Under the pieces are notes generated by a model that made no database searches, was not told the DNA's origin, and saw nothing but the letters and a program-made list of their open reading frames with translations. From Deltaproteobacteria bacterium (GTDB lineage: Bacteria > Desulfobacterota > Syntrophia > Syntrophales > UBA2192): 14,406 bases of DNA. The stretch is taken from contig JAPLJU010000067.1 in NCBI GenBank assembly GCA_026388445.1, forward strand, positions 1 to 14,406. Reading direction: 5' to 3'. The position numbers were made by a program, and so were the translations under genes. Positions 1 through 8,002 of this stretch are shown here, in pieces (position 1 is the first letter of the stretch; the number at the start of each line of letters is the position of its first letter).

Positions 1-2016
1 AAGGCGCGGGAGGAAGGGAATCTCTCAACGGAGGCCTTCTTCGGGCTCGTGGCCGATCATATCGATGTGCCCGAGCAGTACGAGGTGGCCGTGGAGGCCG
101 TTCTGGGCGAAAAGCTCCAGTACCTCATCGTGAGGAGCCAGGAAGAAGGCATCCAGGCGATCGACTATCTGAAGACCACCGCCGCGGGTCGCGGAAGCTT
201 CGTTCCCCTGAGAGTGAGGAGCAATGGCGAGGACCTGAACGGCAAGGATTATCTCAGGAATGCCATCCGGCTCGTCGACGTTGTGCGCGTCAAGGATGAT
301 TTCAGAAACATCGCCGACTATCTCCTCGGGGACATTGTCCTTGTACCCGATATCAAGGAGGGTGTCTCCCTGTGGCAGAGGAACGGGTTCCGCGGGACTT
401 TCGTGACCCCCGACGGCGATACCATCAGTCCCCATGGGGTGCTGACCGGCGGAAGCAGGTCCATGACGGAGGAAACGAGCCTGCTTCGGAAAAAAAGGGA
501 AATCATGGCGCTCGAAGTGGACGTCGAAGAGATCCAGGCCGTCTTGGAGGACAGAACAGGGAAACGAAGCCAGGTGGCTTCCCTCATCGAGGAAAGGGAT
601 CAGGCGCTGGAAAGCCTGAGAGGCAGGATGCGGGAGCTGGAGCTTCAGGTCACAAGCAGGAAAAAGGACATCGAGCGTCTCGAAGGGGAGCTCAAATGGG
701 TGGGTCAGCGGATCTCCGCCCTGAGCTTCAGCCGGGAGAGCATGCTCTCCGAGGAAAAGGAAATTCTCGAGCGGGTCACAACCATGGAAGCCGATATCAC
801 CGCCCAGGAAGTCCGGGGCGAAGAGGCGAATGCTCTTATTCTCAAGCTCCAGCAGGACTGGGAGGAGAAGAAGCGCACCCTGGAAGAAGAGGATAAGACC
901 CTGACCGACGAACGGGTGACCCTGGCCTCTCTCGAGGAAAAGCGAAATGCCGATCTGAAGACCCTTTCGAGCCTGGGTTTCCTTCTCGAGGACATGGTCA
1001 GGGAGGCGGAGACCAGGGAAAGGGATCTGGAGGGATGCGACCGGACCATCAGCGACATCACGGATCAGATGGCCGCCGACGAGAAAGCCCTCGGTGAGCT
1101 TTACGCCGGCCTTGAGGCTCAGGAGACGGAATCCGCCGGGATCCGGACGCATCATGAGGAGAACGTGGCGCAGCTTTCCGCCGGGGAGAGAGAAGAGAAG
1201 GAACTCAAGAGAGGTCTCGATGATATCCTCCGGGAGGCCAGTGACATCGACATCCGGATTCGCGAAACCTCCTTTGAAATCGATGCCCTGCAAAACCGGG
1301 TTCTCGAGAAGTACAACGCCGATCTGAACATCCTGACGGCGGAATTTACCCCCATGGACGAGGAGACGGTCACGTTGCTCCGGGAGAAACTCGAAAAAGG
1401 CAAGGAGCAGGTCGAAAGCTTCGGTGAGGTGAATCTTCTTGCCATCGGAGAGTATGAGGAGCTCAAGCAGCGGCACGACTTTCTCGTTTCGCAGATCACG
1501 GATCTGGAGGCTTCCCTGGAGACGCTCCAGAAGACCATTGCCCGGATCAACCAGGTTTCGAGAGCGCGATTTGCCGAGGCCTTTGAGGCCGTCAACGAAT
1601 GCTTCAAGCTCATTTTCCCTAAGCTCTTCCGTGGAGGCAAAGGGATGTTGCGGCTCACAGATACCGAGGACATGCTCGAGACGGGCGTGGACATCGATAT
1701 CCAGCTCCCGGGAAAGAGACTGCAGAGCGTGAGCCTGCTCTCGGGCGGGGAGAAATCCCTGGCGGCGGTGGCGCTTATCTTCTCCATCATCCTGTACAGA
1801 CCGACCCCCTTCCTTGTCCTCGACGAGGTGGACGCAGCCCTCGACGATGCGAACATCGTCCTTTTCAATCAATTCCTGAGGGAGATCTCGGAAAAGACCC
1901 AGATCGTCCTGGTGACTCACAACAAGAACACCATGGAAGTCGCTTCCAATCTCTACGGTGTTTCCATGGAGAAAAAAGGTATATCCAACCTGGTTTCTGT
2001 CAACCTCCGCATGTAA
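1..2016 (+). CDS. smc: Chromosome segregation protein SMC, C-terminal part (5' truncated by window)
   Basis: SMC forms V-shaped ATPase dimers that, with ScpA and ScpB, load onto and organise the bacterial chromosome. The reading frame is open from base 1, so the N-terminal ATPase half and first coiled coil lie outside the window. About 671 residues are present. The hinge domain comes first and ends near a GVLTGGS glycine motif (about 430-455). A long Glu/Lys/Arg-rich coiled coil follows to about 1430. Then come the family's NLLAI-EYEEL segment and the C-terminal ATPase lobe: signature LSGGEK at 1738-1755, Walker B FLVLDEVDAALD from 1810 with the catalytic Glu at 1825-1827, and the H-loop His at 1918-1920. 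All these motifs are canonical. ftsY follows 127 bp downstream, an order seen in many bacteria. The large antisense reading frame opposite it is a codon-bias shadow. Confidence 0.97.
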   Translation, partial: KAREEGNLSTEAFFGLVADHIDVPEQYEVAVEAVLGEKLQYLIVRSQEEGIQAIDYLKTTAAGRGSFVPLRVRSNGEDLNGKDYLRNAIRLVDVVRVKDDFRNIADYLLGDIVLVPDIKEGVSLWQRNGFRGTFVTPDGDTISPHGVLTGGSRSMTEETSLLRKKREIMALEVDVEEIQAVLEDRTGKRSQVASLIEERDQALESLRGRMRELELQVTSRKKDIERLEGELKWVGQRISALSFSRESMLSEEKEILERVTTMEADITAQEVRGEEANALILKLQQDWEEKKRTLEEEDKTLTDERVTLASLEEKRNADLKTLSSLGFLLEDMVREAETRERDLEGCDRTISDITDQMAADEKALGELYAGLEAQETESAGIRTHHEENVAQLSAGEREEKELKRGLDDILREASDIDIRIRETSFEIDALQNRVLEKYNADLNILTAEFTPMDEETVTLLREKLEKGKEQVESFGEVNLLAIGEYEELKQRHDFLVSQITDLEASLETLQKTIARINQVSRARFAEAFEAVNECFKLIFPKLFRGGKGMLRLTDTEDMLETGVDIDIQLPGKRLQSVSLLSGGEKSLAAVALIFSIILYRPTPFLVLDEVDAALDDANIVLFNQFLREISEKTQIVLVTHNKNTMEVASNLYGVSMEKKGISNLVSVNLRM

Positions 2017-2024
2017 GATTGACG

Positions 2025-2054
2025 TTGACTCTGAACATGCAATCCCGATAAAAT
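2025..2054 (+). promoter_or_regulatory. Putative sigma70 promoter between smc and ftsY
   Basis: TTGACT at 2025-2030 and TAAAAT at 2049-2054 are separated by 18 bp, close to the sigma70 consensus. An alternative -35, TTGACG, lies at 2019-2024 but is spaced too far. Predicted initiation is near 2061, about 80 bp before ftsY. The smc-side terminator hairpin lies downstream of this start, which is odd for a simple ftsY promoter. Prediction from sequence only. Confidence 0.5.
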
Positions 2055-2076
2055 GAAGTGGACGTAAAGAGTTCCC

Positions 2077-2106
2077 GGCTCCGGCTTCAAGGAGCCCTTT
2101 TGTTTT
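2077..2106 (+). terminator. Rho-independent terminator or attenuator before ftsY
   Basis: The inverted repeat GGCTCC (2077-2082) / GGAGCC (2091-2096) has an 8-base loop and is followed by C and a T-rich tract (TTTTGTTTT, 2098-2106). This is an intrinsic terminator shape. It could end the smc transcript. Because a promoter-like element lies upstream at 2025-2054, it could also attenuate ftsY transcription. Confidence 0.65.
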
Positions 2107-2143
2107 GTGCCGCAGGAAAATCTAGGCACGGAGAAATGTTCAG

Positions 2144-3079
2144 ATGGCGGGAGAAGAAAAAAAGGGGAGCAACCTCTTCGAAAGGCTGAAAAAGGGGCTC
2201 AGCAAGACACGCAAGAGCATGGTCAAATCCATCGACGAGATGATCTTCGGCGAGAAGGTCATCGAGCGGGATATCTTCGAAGAGATCGAGGAAACCCTCA
2301 TCGCGGCCGATGTGGGGGCCGCTTTTACCCAGGACCTCATCGACGACATGAGGGAGATCGCCAAGCGGCAGGATCTCAACAACCCGGAGATTCTTCGGAA
2401 GATCCTCCGGGACAATATCGCCTTCATCCTGAAAAAGAGTGAGGCCCCGCTGGATATTCCGAAGGACGGGCTCTTCACCATCATGGTCGTGGGGGTGAAC
2501 GGCACCGGGAAGACGACGACCATCGGCAAGATGGCCATGGGCTTCAAGGACCAGGGTTACAGCGTCATGCTTGCTGCCGCCGACACCTTCAGGGCGGCAG
2601 CCATTGAACAGCTCGACGTCTGGAGCCAGCGTTGCGGCGTGCCCATGATCCGGCAGCAGATGGGGGCCGATCCCTCTGCGGTCGTTTTCGACGCCCTTCA
2701 TGCCGCCAGGGCAAAAAAGACCGACATCCTGATCATCGACACGGCGGGGCGTCTCCACACAAAGGTCAATCTTATGGAGGAGCTCAAAAAGGTGAAACGG
2801 ATCATGGGTCGCGAACTTCCAGGAGCGCCTCACGAGGTGCTCCTGGTGCTCGATGCCACGACGGGTCAGAATGCGCTGGCCCAGGCCAGGATGTTCGGCG
2901 ATGAGGTGGGAGTAACGGGCATCGTGCTCACGAAACTGGACGGGACCGCCAAAGGCGGAATCATCATTCGTATTGCCCGGGAGCTCCATACCCCGATCCG
3001 CTATATCGGTATCGGTGAGGCACCCGACGATCTGAGGGTCTTCAAAAGTATTGAATACACGGACGCCCTCTTTGAGTAG
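2144..3079 (+). CDS. ftsY: Signal recognition particle receptor FtsY
   Basis: FtsY is the membrane-associated GTPase that docks the Ffh/4.5S RNA-ribosome complex at the Sec translocon. The protein has 311 residues: a short charged N-terminus, the helical N domain (about 20-100) and the G domain. Visible GTPase motifs are the P-loop GVNGTGKTTT (117-126), the SRP-GTPase motif DTFRAAAIEQL, DTAGRL (199-204), and TKLDG (263-267) followed by TAKGG. The C-terminal IGIGEAPDDLRVF and DALF are typical of FtsY rather than Ffh, and there is no M domain. The long acidic A domain of the E. coli protein is absent, as in many other bacteria. The ATG at 2144 follows GGAG (2130-2133) by 10 bases. Its position directly after smc supports the call. 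Confidence 0.97.
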   Translation: MAGEEKKGSNLFERLKKGLSKTRKSMVKSIDEMIFGEKVIERDIFEEIEETLIAADVGAAFTQDLIDDMREIAKRQDLNNPEILRKILRDNIAFILKKSEAPLDIPKDGLFTIMVVGVNGTGKTTTIGKMAMGFKDQGYSVMLAAADTFRAAAIEQLDVWSQRCGVPMIRQQMGADPSAVVFDALHAARAKKTDILIIDTAGRLHTKVNLMEELKKVKRIMGRELPGAPHEVLLVLDATTGQNALAQARMFGDEVGVTGIVLTKLDGTAKGGIIIRIARELHTPIRYIGIGEAPDDLRVFKSIEYTDALFE

Positions 3080-3153
3080 AATCTCTCCGCGGGAAAAGAC
3101 CCTTCCCCGGGATTTCCCACAGGGACCTCTATCCTGCTGGTGAGCCGGAAAAC

Positions 3154-3798
3154 ATGGGAAAAATTTTTGCCATCGGAGACATCCACGGCTGCCTTCGCCA
3201 TCTCAGGAAGATGATCTCCATCATCGAGATAAACCCGAGGGAGGATACCCTGGTCTTCATCGGGGATTACATCGACCGCGGGCCTGACTCGAAGGGTGTG
3301 GTGGATCTCGTCCTGGATCTGCAGGCATCGCACGATCACGTCGTCTGCCTGATGGGGAATCACGAGCGGATGTTTCTCAACTACCATGTCTTCAACGTCG
3401 ACCGGGAGATCTTCCTCTACAACGGAGGGCAGAATACCATTGAGTCCTACGGGACGGTGATGAGGGCGAGGGGGGAGATGGCGGATGTGCCCGAGCGCCA
3501 CTTGGAATTCTACCGGTCCCTCTTGCCCTACTGGGAATCGGACGACCACATCTTCGTCCATGCCGGGCTTCGACCGCGTGTTCCCCTGGAGAGGCAGGAC
3601 CCCGATGATTTGATCTGGATCCGCCAGGAGTTCTTTCTTTCGACCTACCCGTTCGGCAAGACGGTGGTCTTCGGTCACACCCCCTTTGCGGAACCCTTTG
3701 TGTTGAACGGCAAGATCGGCATCGATACCGGCGCGGTGTACGGCGGGAAACTGACCTGTCTGGAAATCCCGGCCATGAAATTTCACTTCGTGGAATAG
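3154..3798 (+). CDS. PPP-family metallophosphatase (serine/threonine phosphatase-like)
   Basis: This is a 214-residue calcineurin-like phosphoesterase with a dinuclear metal centre. The ligand motifs are all present: GDIHG (8-12, D9 and H11), GDYIDRGPDS (37-46, D38), GNHE (68-71, N69 and H70), VHAGL (H136) and FGHTPF (H175). Size and motif order resemble the phage lambda / PrpA-PrpB type bacterial phosphatases, which hydrolyse phosphoproteins in vitro. ApaH (Ap4A hydrolase) is a related but longer possibility, so the substrate is unassigned. There is no signal peptide, so it is probably cytoplasmic. GGTGAG at 3139-3144 is a reasonable ribosome site. The gene ends only 6 bp before the next one, suggesting co-translation, although no functional link with formimidoyltransferase is obvious. 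Confidence 0.88.
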   Translation: MGKIFAIGDIHGCLRHLRKMISIIEINPREDTLVFIGDYIDRGPDSKGVVDLVLDLQASHDHVVCLMGNHERMFLNYHVFNVDREIFLYNGGQNTIESYGTVMRARGEMADVPERHLEFYRSLLPYWESDDHIFVHAGLRPRVPLERQDPDDLIWIRQEFFLSTYPFGKTVVFGHTPFAEPFVLNGKIGIDTGAVYGGKLTCLEIPAMKFHFVE

Positions 3799-3804
3799 TG
3801 GGAT

Positions 3805-4692
3805 ATGAAGGTTCTCGAATGCGTTCCCAATTTCAGCGAAGGTTCCGATGAGAGGGTCCTCTCGTCTATCGCCGATGCCCTGACGTCGGTGAAAGGGGTG
3901 CGACTGCTCGATATCTGCAAGGATCCCGATCACAATAGAACCGTATTCACCTTCATCGGCGAGCCCGGCGCGGTCGAAATGGGTGCCGCTGCGGCCTGTG
4001 ACAGGGCCCTCGGGGCCATCGACATGTGCAAGCACAGGGGCGTCCACCCTCGCATCGGCGCCGTCGATGTTGTTCCCTTTGTGCCGATCTCGGGCCTCGA
4101 AATGAGAGACGCCGTTGAAGCGGCTCACCGGTTCGGGCGGGCCTTTGCAGGGCGAAACAGGATTCCCGTCTTTTTTTACGGAGAGGCGGCCCTCAGGCCG
4201 GAAAGGAAGGAACTCTCTCACATCCGGCGAGGCGGCTATGAAGGCCTGGAGAAAAAAATGAGCGACCCGCAATGGGTCCCCGATGCGGGACCGGCCCTCT
4301 TTGATGCCTGCAAGGGGGCAACAGCGGTGGGGGCGAGGGAGCCGCTCATCGCGTACAACATCAACCTCAAAACAAACGATCTGAACATCGCAAAAAAGGT
4401 CGCAAGCGAAATCAGGCAGTCGGGCGGCGGTCTCAGGTCCGTCAAGGCGATCGGCGTTTCCCTGAAAAGCCGTGGGATTGTTCAGGTCTCCATGAACCTG
4501 ACGAACTACAGGGAAACACCCATCAAAAAGGTTTTTGACATCGTCACGGAAAAAGCCGGGCAGCAAGGCGTGGAGGTCCTCGAATCGGAGATCATCGGTC
4601 TCGTCCCGGCCGGTGCCCTGAAAGACGTCACCCCTGACGATCTCAAACTCCTCCATTTTGCCGACAGCCTGATCATCGAAAGTCATCTGTAA
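3805..4692 (+). CDS. ftcD: Glutamate formimidoyltransferase (formiminotransferase domain only)
   Basis: The enzyme transfers the formimino group from N-formimino-L-glutamate to tetrahydrofolate (EC 2.1.2.5), feeding histidine-derived one-carbon units into the folate pool. The 295 residues match the FT domain end to end: ECVPNFSEG (5-13), DHNRTVFTF (42-50) and GVHPRIGAVDVVPF (79 onward). H81 aligns with the catalytic His82 of the mammalian enzyme. YGEAALRPERKEL, AYNINL and the late IIGLVP motif are also present. The cyclodeaminase domain of the animal bifunctional enzyme is absent, as in other stand-alone bacterial versions. No hut genes are in the window. The ATG at 3805 lies 6 bp after the phosphatase stop and has no strong Shine-Dalgarno sequence, so translation may be coupled. 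Confidence 0.93.
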   Translation: MKVLECVPNFSEGSDERVLSSIADALTSVKGVRLLDICKDPDHNRTVFTFIGEPGAVEMGAAAACDRALGAIDMCKHRGVHPRIGAVDVVPFVPISGLEMRDAVEAAHRFGRAFAGRNRIPVFFYGEAALRPERKELSHIRRGGYEGLEKKMSDPQWVPDAGPALFDACKGATAVGAREPLIAYNINLKTNDLNIAKKVASEIRQSGGGLRSVKAIGVSLKSRGIVQVSMNLTNYRETPIKKVFDIVTEKAGQQGVEVLESEIIGLVPAGALKDVTPDDLKLLHFADSLIIESHL

Positions 4693-4773
4693 TACGGTCT
4701 GTCGATCATGGCCCGTGACACACGGCATCCTGCCGGTTGAACTTCAATCGATAAAGGCTCGAGGATTCTGCTC

Positions 4774-6348
4774 ATGGGTAAACAAGTGTTAATCGTCGGT
4801 GCAGGACTTGCCGGAATGGTTGCCGCCCGGGCGGCTCAAAGGGCAGGGGCGGGCGTCCTGCTCATTGACAGGGGCGCCCCCGGTATCGGCACCAATACGG
4901 CCCTCGCCAACGGCATGTTCGCCATTACGACGGCGTCTTACGCGGCTGGCGACTACGTTCGGGATGTGCTCGAAACGGGGAAGAAGATAAATCGTATGTC
5001 CTATGTCAGGCGGGTGGCGGAGGGAGCCTCGGGTATCGTTCCCTTTCTGCGCGATCTGGGGCTTGAGGTGGCGGAATCAGCAGGCGCCTGTTTTGTCCGT
5101 GCGTCATCGCCAGAGGTCATCCCGGGTGTGACGCTCGTCAGGAAACTGGCCGCGGAGATCAGAAGTCTCAGCGGCGTTGAAATCCTTTCAGGCTTTCACG
5201 TCACGGCCCTTCTCCGGGATGGTGGCCGGATTGATGGTGTGAAGGGTTTTGACAAGAGAGGGAAGGACAGGACCCTGTATGCTGCGGCTGTCATTCTGGC
5301 CTGCGGTGGCGCGGGGGCGATATATGGGAGAAACGACAATACGAGAACCATCCTCGGGCAGGGTTATTATCTGGCGGCCAGGGCCGGCTTGGAACTCAGA
5401 GACATGGAGTTCATCCAATCTTACCCCATCGTCATCGCCGAACCGGGGCTTCCCTCCATGATGATCTACCCCCCCTATCCGGATGAGGGGAGACTGCTCA
5501 ATGCCGACGGAGAAGATGTCGTCGAAAAGCACGGGCTCGGGAATATCAACGCCGCCATCATGAAAAAACGAGATACATTCTCGGCACTTCTGATGGAGGA
5601 AAGCCGGAAGGGACCGGTTGTGATGGACCTCCGGGGGGTTCCGGAATCGGCCTGGCAGAAGCATCCGTTGAGCCTTCTCGAGCGTCTTCACTTCGATGCC
5701 CGTCGCAAACCGGTCCGCGTTGCGCCGGCGGTCCATTTCTGCATGGGCGGAGTTCCGATCGACGGGGAAGGGAAAACAGCCCTCGATGGTCTCTATGCCT
5801 GCGGGGAGATCGTGTGGGGGCTCCACGGTGCAAACCGCATGGGGGGGAACGCCCTCACGGAATGTGTCGTTTCGGGAATAATGGCCGGATGCGGTGCAGC
5901 GAAAGGAGCCCTTTCTCCAAATCCCGTTGGATCCGGAAAAGAGGAATTCAGCGCAGCGGCTATTCCAGCAAGAAGAGATAAAAAAGCAGATTTCAGGAAA
6001 ATGCGCCGGATCATCACCGACCTTGCCTGGCGATGTGCCGGGATCATGAGATCAGGCGAAAGCATGGAGGAGGGCCTGAGACAAATCCGCGGAATCGGTA
6101 GAGCGCTCCGGGACGCACCGGTGCATTCCCTGTCGGAGAGGATTGCAAAGGAGGATCTGATTTCTGCGGCCTTTGTCGTCAAGGCGATTCTCACGGCGAG
6201 CCTGGGGCGAAGGGAGAGCAGGGGAACCTTCATCCGGAGCGACTACCCCCTGGAAGATGATTCAAACTGGCTCAAGAACTCCGTCATCACCTGTGACGAG
6301 ACCGAGGACCGATGGCGTTTGCGGTTCGAGCCGGCGGTGAGAGGGTAG
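4774..6348 (+). CDS. FAD-dependent oxidoreductase, fumarate reductase / L-aspartate oxidase superfamily
   Basis: This 524-residue flavoprotein begins with a Rossmann dinucleotide fold, VLIVGAGLAGMVAA (about 5-18). The superfamily C-terminal FAD motifs are present: HFCMGGVPID (H321), GLYACGEIVWGLHGANRMGG (R355), and the late ESRG-x4-SDYPLEDD-x-NWL block. The proton-donor Arg appears conserved as R266 (KKRD), by alignment with flavocytochrome c3 fumarate reductase R402. The usual substrate-binding His of Q-x-HP is Tyr (QSYP, Y217), and the His of ESRG-x-H is Phe. The position of the covalent FAD-linking His of SdhA/FrdA is TNT (40-42), so FAD is probably non-covalent. Fumarate, succinate and aspartate are therefore uncertain as substrates. 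NadB-like length and GANRM-x2-N-x-L-x-EC are noted, but NadB is not asserted. GAGG at 4761-4764 sits 9 bases before the ATG. There is no signal peptide or heme motif. Confidence 0.85.
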   Translation: MGKQVLIVGAGLAGMVAARAAQRAGAGVLLIDRGAPGIGTNTALANGMFAITTASYAAGDYVRDVLETGKKINRMSYVRRVAEGASGIVPFLRDLGLEVAESAGACFVRASSPEVIPGVTLVRKLAAEIRSLSGVEILSGFHVTALLRDGGRIDGVKGFDKRGKDRTLYAAAVILACGGAGAIYGRNDNTRTILGQGYYLAARAGLELRDMEFIQSYPIVIAEPGLPSMMIYPPYPDEGRLLNADGEDVVEKHGLGNINAAIMKKRDTFSALLMEESRKGPVVMDLRGVPESAWQKHPLSLLERLHFDARRKPVRVAPAVHFCMGGVPIDGEGKTALDGLYACGEIVWGLHGANRMGGNALTECVVSGIMAGCGAAKGALSPNPVGSGKEEFSAAAIPARRDKKADFRKMRRIITDLAWRCAGIMRSGESMEEGLRQIRGIGRALRDAPVHSLSERIAKEDLISAAFVVKAILTASLGRRESRGTFIRSDYPLEDDSNWLKNSVITCDETEDRWRLRFEPAVRG

Positions 6349-6408
6349 CGTCCCGAAAAGAGGCTACAGGGAAGGCGGAACTTTTACAACTCCGGAGGTC
6401 AAAGACCC

Positions 6409-7374
6409 GTGACTTTTGTCAGGGAATTTCTTTTCGGAAGATCATCCATCAACGGTAGCGGTCATCACATCGGGATGGATCTTTTCATGACCCCCCATAC
6501 GGAAGGCTGGATCGGTATACCCCATGGAGGCATCGGCATGGGGGCGATCCTGGAGCTGACCACATGGCTCGACGGCCACCCCCCCGATGACCGGGCGCTT
6601 TATCCTTATTCCGCGGATTTTCGTATGGGCGGTTCAGCAGTGCGCGTCGGCGACCGCGTGAGGATAGAAGTCACAGCCGCGGATGAAGGGGCAAGCGGAA
6701 AGATTCTGGCCGGACAGGATGCCCTGCCCTACATCTCTGCTGTCGTCTCCTATCAGAACGATGACTTGGAGAAGCGTGACACATTCATATCATATCTGCC
6801 TCGTTCGTTTCGGGACATGGATCGACAATCCATTGCGCTTCCCTACTACAGAAATTGTTTTGTCTGCGGTGTCGATCGTCAGCAGCCGGGACTGCGAAGG
6901 AAGTTTCAGCTGCTTGACACGGGAGACTCGAGGAATATCGTGATATCAACGGTTGGTTTTGAACCGGGGGATCAGGAGACCTTTCTTTGCTTCCAGAGGG
7001 ATGGGAAGATTCACCCCGTCGCTTTTCTCGCGCTCCTCGACGAGACCATGGGCTGGGCCGGTTTCATGCGTTCCGCAAGCGGCGGTGTGTCCGTCAGGCT
7101 GAGTTATACGTTCTATCGTGGAGTCGATGTTGATGAGCGCCTGGTCTTCTTGGCCCGGGGGGAAAAGGTAAAAGGTCGTGGCGGTTCCAGAATGCTTTTC
7201 TGGTCCTCGGGCGGTGCCGCCGTTGTCAGAAAAGACGGGACTTTCGAGCCCGTCGCCGTGGCGTCGGGGCAATTTCTCGGAGTGCCGGATTTGACGGAAC
7301 AGATGCGTAAGGAACTCATCCCGCAGGAATGGACCCGGAGGGCATTCGAGCTCGCCGGTGCTTCGCCGTTGTGA
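6409..7374 (+). CDS. Tandem (double) hotdog-fold protein, thioesterase-like
   Basis: The 321-residue protein appears to contain two hotdog domains. The N-terminal one (about 15-125) has the helix motif IPHGGIGMGAILE (H39, G40, G41, E49) followed by the strand pair SADFRMGGSAVRVGDRVRIE. The C-terminal one (about 145-295) opens with NCFVCGVDRQQPGL (C150, C153), like the CFGCG-x2-N-x-GL opening of PaaI-type thioesterases. It continues with a hotdog helix, FLALLDETMGW (D211, E212), and strands SVRLSYTFYRGV and ARGEKVKGRG. Members of this superfamily act on acyl-CoA or related thioesters as thioesterases or dehydratases. The substrate cannot be read here. The start is GTG, chosen because GGAGGT (6394-6399) lies 9 bases upstream. 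It follows the flavoprotein gene by 60 bp and may share its pathway. Confidence 0.72.
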   Translation: MTFVREFLFGRSSINGSGHHIGMDLFMTPHTEGWIGIPHGGIGMGAILELTTWLDGHPPDDRALYPYSADFRMGGSAVRVGDRVRIEVTAADEGASGKILAGQDALPYISAVVSYQNDDLEKRDTFISYLPRSFRDMDRQSIALPYYRNCFVCGVDRQQPGLRRKFQLLDTGDSRNIVISTVGFEPGDQETFLCFQRDGKIHPVAFLALLDETMGWAGFMRSASGGVSVRLSYTFYRGVDVDERLVFLARGEKVKGRGGSRMLFWSSGGAAVVRKDGTFEPVAVASGQFLGVPDLTEQMRKELIPQEWTRRAFELAGASPL

Positions 7375-7456
7375 GTGACGGGTTGTCGGATGTCAGTGGC
7401 CAAATCGTCGGGCCTGAAGGCAGAACGGTCGGACAGAATCAGGAAAAATATCAAAA

Positions 7457-7843
7457 ATGGGCGGCATGGACTTGCCAAAAACGCGGTTGAGCCTCTTTTA
7501 CGTGGCGGGATATCTGATGACCGGAGGGGCGGCATTTCTGCTGGACCCGGACAGGGCCCTGAAACTTTTTTTCTCGACGGGCGTCTATGATGAGGTGATG
7601 GTCAGATTCGTGGGGCTCCTCCTCCTAGCGCTGGGGATTCTCGTGATGCAGATCATCCGGTACAGAGCGGCTGAGCTGTATAGATCAACCCTCATCGTCC
7701 GGACCATGATCCTTGCCGCGCTCGCCCTTTTTTATGCTTTCTACAGAGACCCCCTCATGCTCGTTTTGTTTTTTATTGTCGGGCTTGGTTATGTCATGAC
7801 ATGGACCTGCCTCATGCTCGACAAAAGGGCTTCAAGCGCATAG
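7457..7843 (+). CDS. Small four-helix integral membrane protein, function unknown
   Basis: No family is recognised for this 128-residue protein. Four hydrophobic segments are visible at about residues 10-28, 46-68, 77-94 and 97-118, separated by short charged loops. One loop carries DPDRALKLFFSTGVYDE and another IIRYRAAELYRS. It resembles small inner-membrane proteins of unknown role found across bacteria. There is no signal peptide apart from the first helix and no catalytic motif. The start is taken at 7457 (AGGA 7441-7444, 12 bases upstream). An ATG three codons later at 7466 is equally possible. It lies 82 bp after the hotdog gene on the same strand. An imperfect inverted repeat spanning its stop (7825-7854) lacks a T tract. 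Confidence 0.7.
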   Translation: MGGMDLPKTRLSLFYVAGYLMTGGAAFLLDPDRALKLFFSTGVYDEVMVRFVGLLLLALGILVMQIIRYRAAELYRSTLIVRTMILAALALFYAFYRDPLMLVLFFIVGLGYVMTWTCLMLDKRASSA

Positions 7844-7862
7844 CGGCAGCCCTTCGGCCTTC

Positions 7863-7891
7863 TTGACACCCCCCGGCAATCGTGTTAAAGG
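7863..7891 (+). promoter_or_regulatory. Putative promoter of the tRNA-Arg gene
   Basis: A perfect -35 element TTGACA (7863-7868) is followed after 16-17 bp by a weak -10 (TTAAAG at 7885-7890, or TAAAGG one base on). A GC-rich discriminator follows. Initiation would fall about 25-30 bases before the mature tRNA 5' end. The location and perfect -35 favour a real tRNA promoter, but the -10 is poor. Confidence 0.5.
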
Positions 7892-7923
7892 CAAAGCCCT
7901 CTGTTTTTGAATTGGAATATCGT

Positions 7924-8000
7924 GCCCCCGTAGCTCAGGAGGATAGAGCACCGGATTCCTAATCCGGGTGCCGTGTGTTCGAATCACACCGGGGGCGCCA
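7924..8000 (+). tRNA. tRNA-Arg (anticodon CCT), CCA encoded
   Basis: The cloverleaf folds fully. The acceptor stem is GCCCCCG (7924-7930) with CGGGGGC (7990-7996), discriminator G7997, and encoded CCA 7998-8000. The D-stem is GCTC/GAGC. The anticodon stem is CCGGA (7951-7955) with TCCGG (7963-7967) around loop TTCCTAA, giving anticodon CCT (7958-7960), which reads AGG. The T-stem is GTGTG/CACAC around TTCGAAT (7978-7984). The variable loop is five bases (GTGCC). No duplicated 3' tRNA end was noticed nearby, so there is no sign of an integrated element. Confidence 0.97.
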
Positions 8001-8002
8001 TG

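Noticed and set aside
25..1920. 631-codon minus-strand open frame opposite smc
   Set aside because: The plus strand encodes unmistakable SMC hinge, coiled coil and ATPase motifs. The antisense frame has no domain and results from GC-rich codon bias.
3001..4728. 575-codon minus-strand open frame opposite the phosphatase and ftcD
   Set aside because: It is antisense to two well-conserved enzymes, spans both of them and has no recognisable motifs.
7825..7854. Inverted repeat AAGGGCT/AGCCCTT around the stop of the small membrane protein gene
   Set aside because: The stem is 7 bp with a 16-base loop and no following T tract, so it is too weak to call a terminator.
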